Source of the DNA: Collinsella sp.
Lineage (GTDB): Bacteria > Actinomycetota > Coriobacteriia > Coriobacteriales > Coriobacteriaceae
NCBI GenBank assembly: GCA_014871665.1
Contig: WGSL01000083.1
Coordinates: 1-7,145, forward strand
DNA: 7,145 nt
Reading direction: 5' to 3'
Below, in pieces: positions 5,615-7,145 of the stretch. Position 1 is the stretch's first letter; every line of letters begins with the position of its first letter. The notes under the pieces were generated by a model that was not told where the DNA came from, made no database searches, and was given only the letters and a program-made list of their open reading frames with translations. The position numbers were made by a program, and so were the translations under genes.

Positions 5615-6898
5615 ATGTCACTTGCAGCTCAGCAATCGCTTGAATCCCATTACGTTATGCATACCTTTGGCCGCTCTCCGGTCGAGTTTGTCGAGGGTCA
5701 CGGCATGAAGCTCGCCGGCGACGATGGCCGTGAGTACCTCGACTTTCTTGCCGGCATCGGCGTGTGCAGCCTAGGTCATGGCGACCCGGCTGTGCTCTCG
5801 GCGCTCGAGGCACAGACCAAAAAGCTCATGCATGTCTCCAATTACTTCTACATTGAGCAGCGCGGACAGGTCGCGGCGCTGCTGTCCAAGCTTGCTAGCG
5901 ACGACGTAGATGGTGCGCGCGTGCTTGCCGATGCCATTGCCGCCGGCGATGAGACCACGGCAGCTGCTCTTGGTGCCCCGGCTGCGGATGAGCAGGTTTG
6001 GGAGACCTTCTTTGCCAACTCTGGCGCCGAGGCCAACGAGGGCTCGATGAAGCTCGCGCGCCTGTACGCCAAGCGCGCCGGTAATGGCGGCAACACCATC
6101 GTGTGCATGCGCGGCGGCTTCCACGGCCGTACGCTCGAGACCATTGCCGCCACCATGCAGGATTGGCTGCAGGACAGTTTCCGCCCACTGCCGGGTGGCT
6201 TTGTGGCCTGCACGCCCAACGATGTCGATGAACTGCGTGCAATCTTTAAGCAGCTGGGGAGCGAGATTTGTGCCGTGATGCTCGAGCCGATCCAGGGTGA
6301 GAGTGGCGTGCACCCCATGACCGAGGAGTTTATGGCGGCAGCGCGCGACCTGGCACACGAAGTGGGCGCCGTGCTTATCGCCGACGAGGTCCAGTGCGGC
6401 ATCTTCCGCTCCGGCAAGTCGTTTGCGTTCCAAACCTATGGCGTGGAGCCCGACATCATGAGCCTTGCCAAGGGCATTGCCGACGGCGTGCCCATGGGTG
6501 CCGTTGTGGCAAAGAAGGAGATTGCCGACGTGTTTAAGCCGGGCGACCACGGCTCGACCTTTGGCGGCAGCTGCCTGGCCATTGCGGCGTGCGCCGCGAC
6601 GCTCTCCGCGCTCGTGCGCGGCGATTATGCCGACCATGCTGCCAAGGTAGGCGCCTATATGGAGGCAAAGCTCGCCAAGCTGCCGCACGTGACCGAGGTA
6701 CGTGGCCGCGGCTTGATGCTCGGCTGTGATTTGGATGATGCCGCGGGCGACGCACATGATGTTGTTGCCCGCGCGCTGGCCGCCGGTGCCGTGATCAACG
6801 CTACGGGTGCCCATACGCTGCGTTTCTTGCCGCCGCTCGTCTGCGAGGAGGCCGACGTGGACAGCCTGATCGAGATCCTGTCGGGTGTCTTGGGCTAA
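5615..6898 (+). CDS. argD: Acetylornithine aminotransferase ArgD
   Basis: This class III, PLP-dependent aminotransferase converts N-acetylglutamate semialdehyde and glutamate to N-acetylornithine and 2-oxoglutarate. It may also act on succinyl-diaminopimelate in lysine synthesis. Visible signatures are NSGAEANE (135-142), FHGRT (169-173), LEPIQGESG (223-231), ADEVQCG (256-262) with the cofactor-binding Asp257, the Schiff-base lysine K286 in SLAKGI (283-288), HGSTFGG (312-318) and LRFLPPL (402-408). The 427 residues exceed the usual 390-405. The excess is an Ala/Asp-rich segment at about 98-126, between the LLSKLA helix and the TFFANSGAEANE block. The ATG at 5615 has AAAGG (5604-5608) 6 bases before it. 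The gap after argB is 69 bases, so the gene is co-transcribed with it. The active site is intact. The neighbours favour ArgD over an ornithine or GABA aminotransferase. Confidence 0.95.
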   Translation: MSLAAQQSLESHYVMHTFGRSPVEFVEGHGMKLAGDDGREYLDFLAGIGVCSLGHGDPAVLSALEAQTKKLMHVSNYFYIEQRGQVAALLSKLASDDVDGARVLADAIAAGDETTAAALGAPAADEQVWETFFANSGAEANEGSMKLARLYAKRAGNGGNTIVCMRGGFHGRTLETIAATMQDWLQDSFRPLPGGFVACTPNDVDELRAIFKQLGSEICAVMLEPIQGESGVHPMTEEFMAAARDLAHEVGAVLIADEVQCGIFRSGKSFAFQTYGVEPDIMSLAKGIADGVPMGAVVAKKEIADVFKPGDHGSTFGGSCLAIAACAATLSALVRGDYADHAAKVGAYMEAKLAKLPHVTEVRGRGLMLGCDLDDAAGDAHDVVARALAAGAVINATGAHTLRFLPPLVCEEADVDSLIEILSGVLG

Positions 6899-6923
6899 CG
6901 CAGCGCAATAACTCAATTTGGAC

Positions 6924-6983
6924 CGGGTTCCGGACTGTGGGCGTGTCCTATGCGGCATGATTCAGCGGTCTGGAGCCCGTTTT
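6924..6983 (+). terminator. Hairpin with short T run after argD, possible terminator
   Basis: CGGGTTCCGGACTG (6924-6937) pairs with CGGTCTGGAGCCCG (6966-6979) over 14 positions: 11 Watson-Crick and 3 G-T pairs. The 28-base loop is closed by this stem, and TTTT (6980-6983) follows immediately. It lies 25 bases past the argD stop, where the operon's terminator would be expected. The wobble pairs exist only in RNA of the plus strand. The large loop and four-T tract make this moderate evidence. Confidence 0.45.
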
Positions 6984-7061
6984 GCCTTAGATTTGCTAAG
7001 GCAGGGAGACCTGCTGGTCAAAAAACATCAAATATGAGTACTGTTACCGATTTGGTAGCAG
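6983..7061 (+). other. Further stem-loops in the region after argD
   Basis: This gene-free stretch has two more compact stem-loops. TGCCTTAG (6983-6990) pairs perfectly with CTAAGGCA (6996-7003) around ATTTG. CTGTTACC (7041-7048) pairs with GGTAGCAG (7054-7061) around GATTT, with a single wobble. A run of six A (7020-7025) separates them. A 13-codon open frame, MSTVTDLVAAILD, spans 7034-7075 over the second stem-loop but has no clear ribosome binding site. The stretch from 7076 to the window end shows no gene, only a last hairpin near 7117-7140. The region could be the 5' leader of a gene beyond the window, or a small RNA. Confidence 0.35.
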
Positions 7062-7145
7062 CAATTTTGGACTAATAAGGCCAGATAGCAGATGGCGCGA
7101 ATTTTTGTGGTGTAAGAGGGAGGGCCGCGTCAGCGCCCCTTGCGC

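Noticed and set aside
5771..6958. 395-codon minus-strand open frame opposite argD
   Set aside because: It is the complement of the conserved argD gene, and its translation is Arg/His/Gly-rich with no domain.

Overview
This window is ordinary chromosomal DNA from a GC-rich, Gram-positive-type bacterium. Most genes have purine-rich ribosome binding sites, the third codon position is strongly G/C, and the intergenic gaps are short. The gene content and style (a cysteine-rich ArgJ, paired small flavin-barrel proteins, an ECF transporter) make me think of an anaerobic gut actinobacterium of the Coriobacteriia, perhaps Collinsella. That assignment is inference from general impression, not a database match.

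Positions 1-1752 hold the end of a co-directional accessory cluster. It starts with the last codons of an upstream gene that overlaps ecfT by one base. ecfT (20-820) encodes the membrane coupling subunit of an energy-coupling factor vitamin/metal transporter. Two tandem paralogous pyridoxamine-5'-phosphate-oxidase-like flavin split-barrel proteins follow (851-1297 and 1342-1752). The cluster is closed by a long two-tier hairpin (1788-1845).

Positions 1846-6898 hold an arginine (ornithine) biosynthesis operon in the order argC-argJ-argB-argD. Together these four genes give the cyclic acetyl pathway from glutamate to ornithine. ArgJ makes N-acetylglutamate and recovers the acetyl group from N-acetylornithine. 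ArgB phosphorylates N-acetylglutamate, ArgC reduces it to the semialdehyde, and ArgD transaminates that to N-acetylornithine. The AT-rich region before argC carries a pair of ARG-box-like palindromes with centres exactly 21 bp apart, the layout expected for an ArgR repressor operator. The 134-bp argC-argJ gap is unusually long for this operon and can form mutually exclusive hairpins, the last followed by a run of six T.

Positions 6899-7145 contain no convincing gene. They hold a terminator-like hairpin just after argD, two further stem-loops, and a last hairpin cut close to the window end. The genes for the rest of arginine synthesis (argF, argG, argH) and for ArgR are not in the window.

I found no mobile element, CRISPR array, tRNA or rRNA, and no clear novel multi-gene system. 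The points most worth following up are non-coding: the argC operator, the argC-argJ gap, and the structured region after argD. Two protein-level oddities are an Ala/Asp-rich insertion in ArgD and a C-terminal extension in ArgB.
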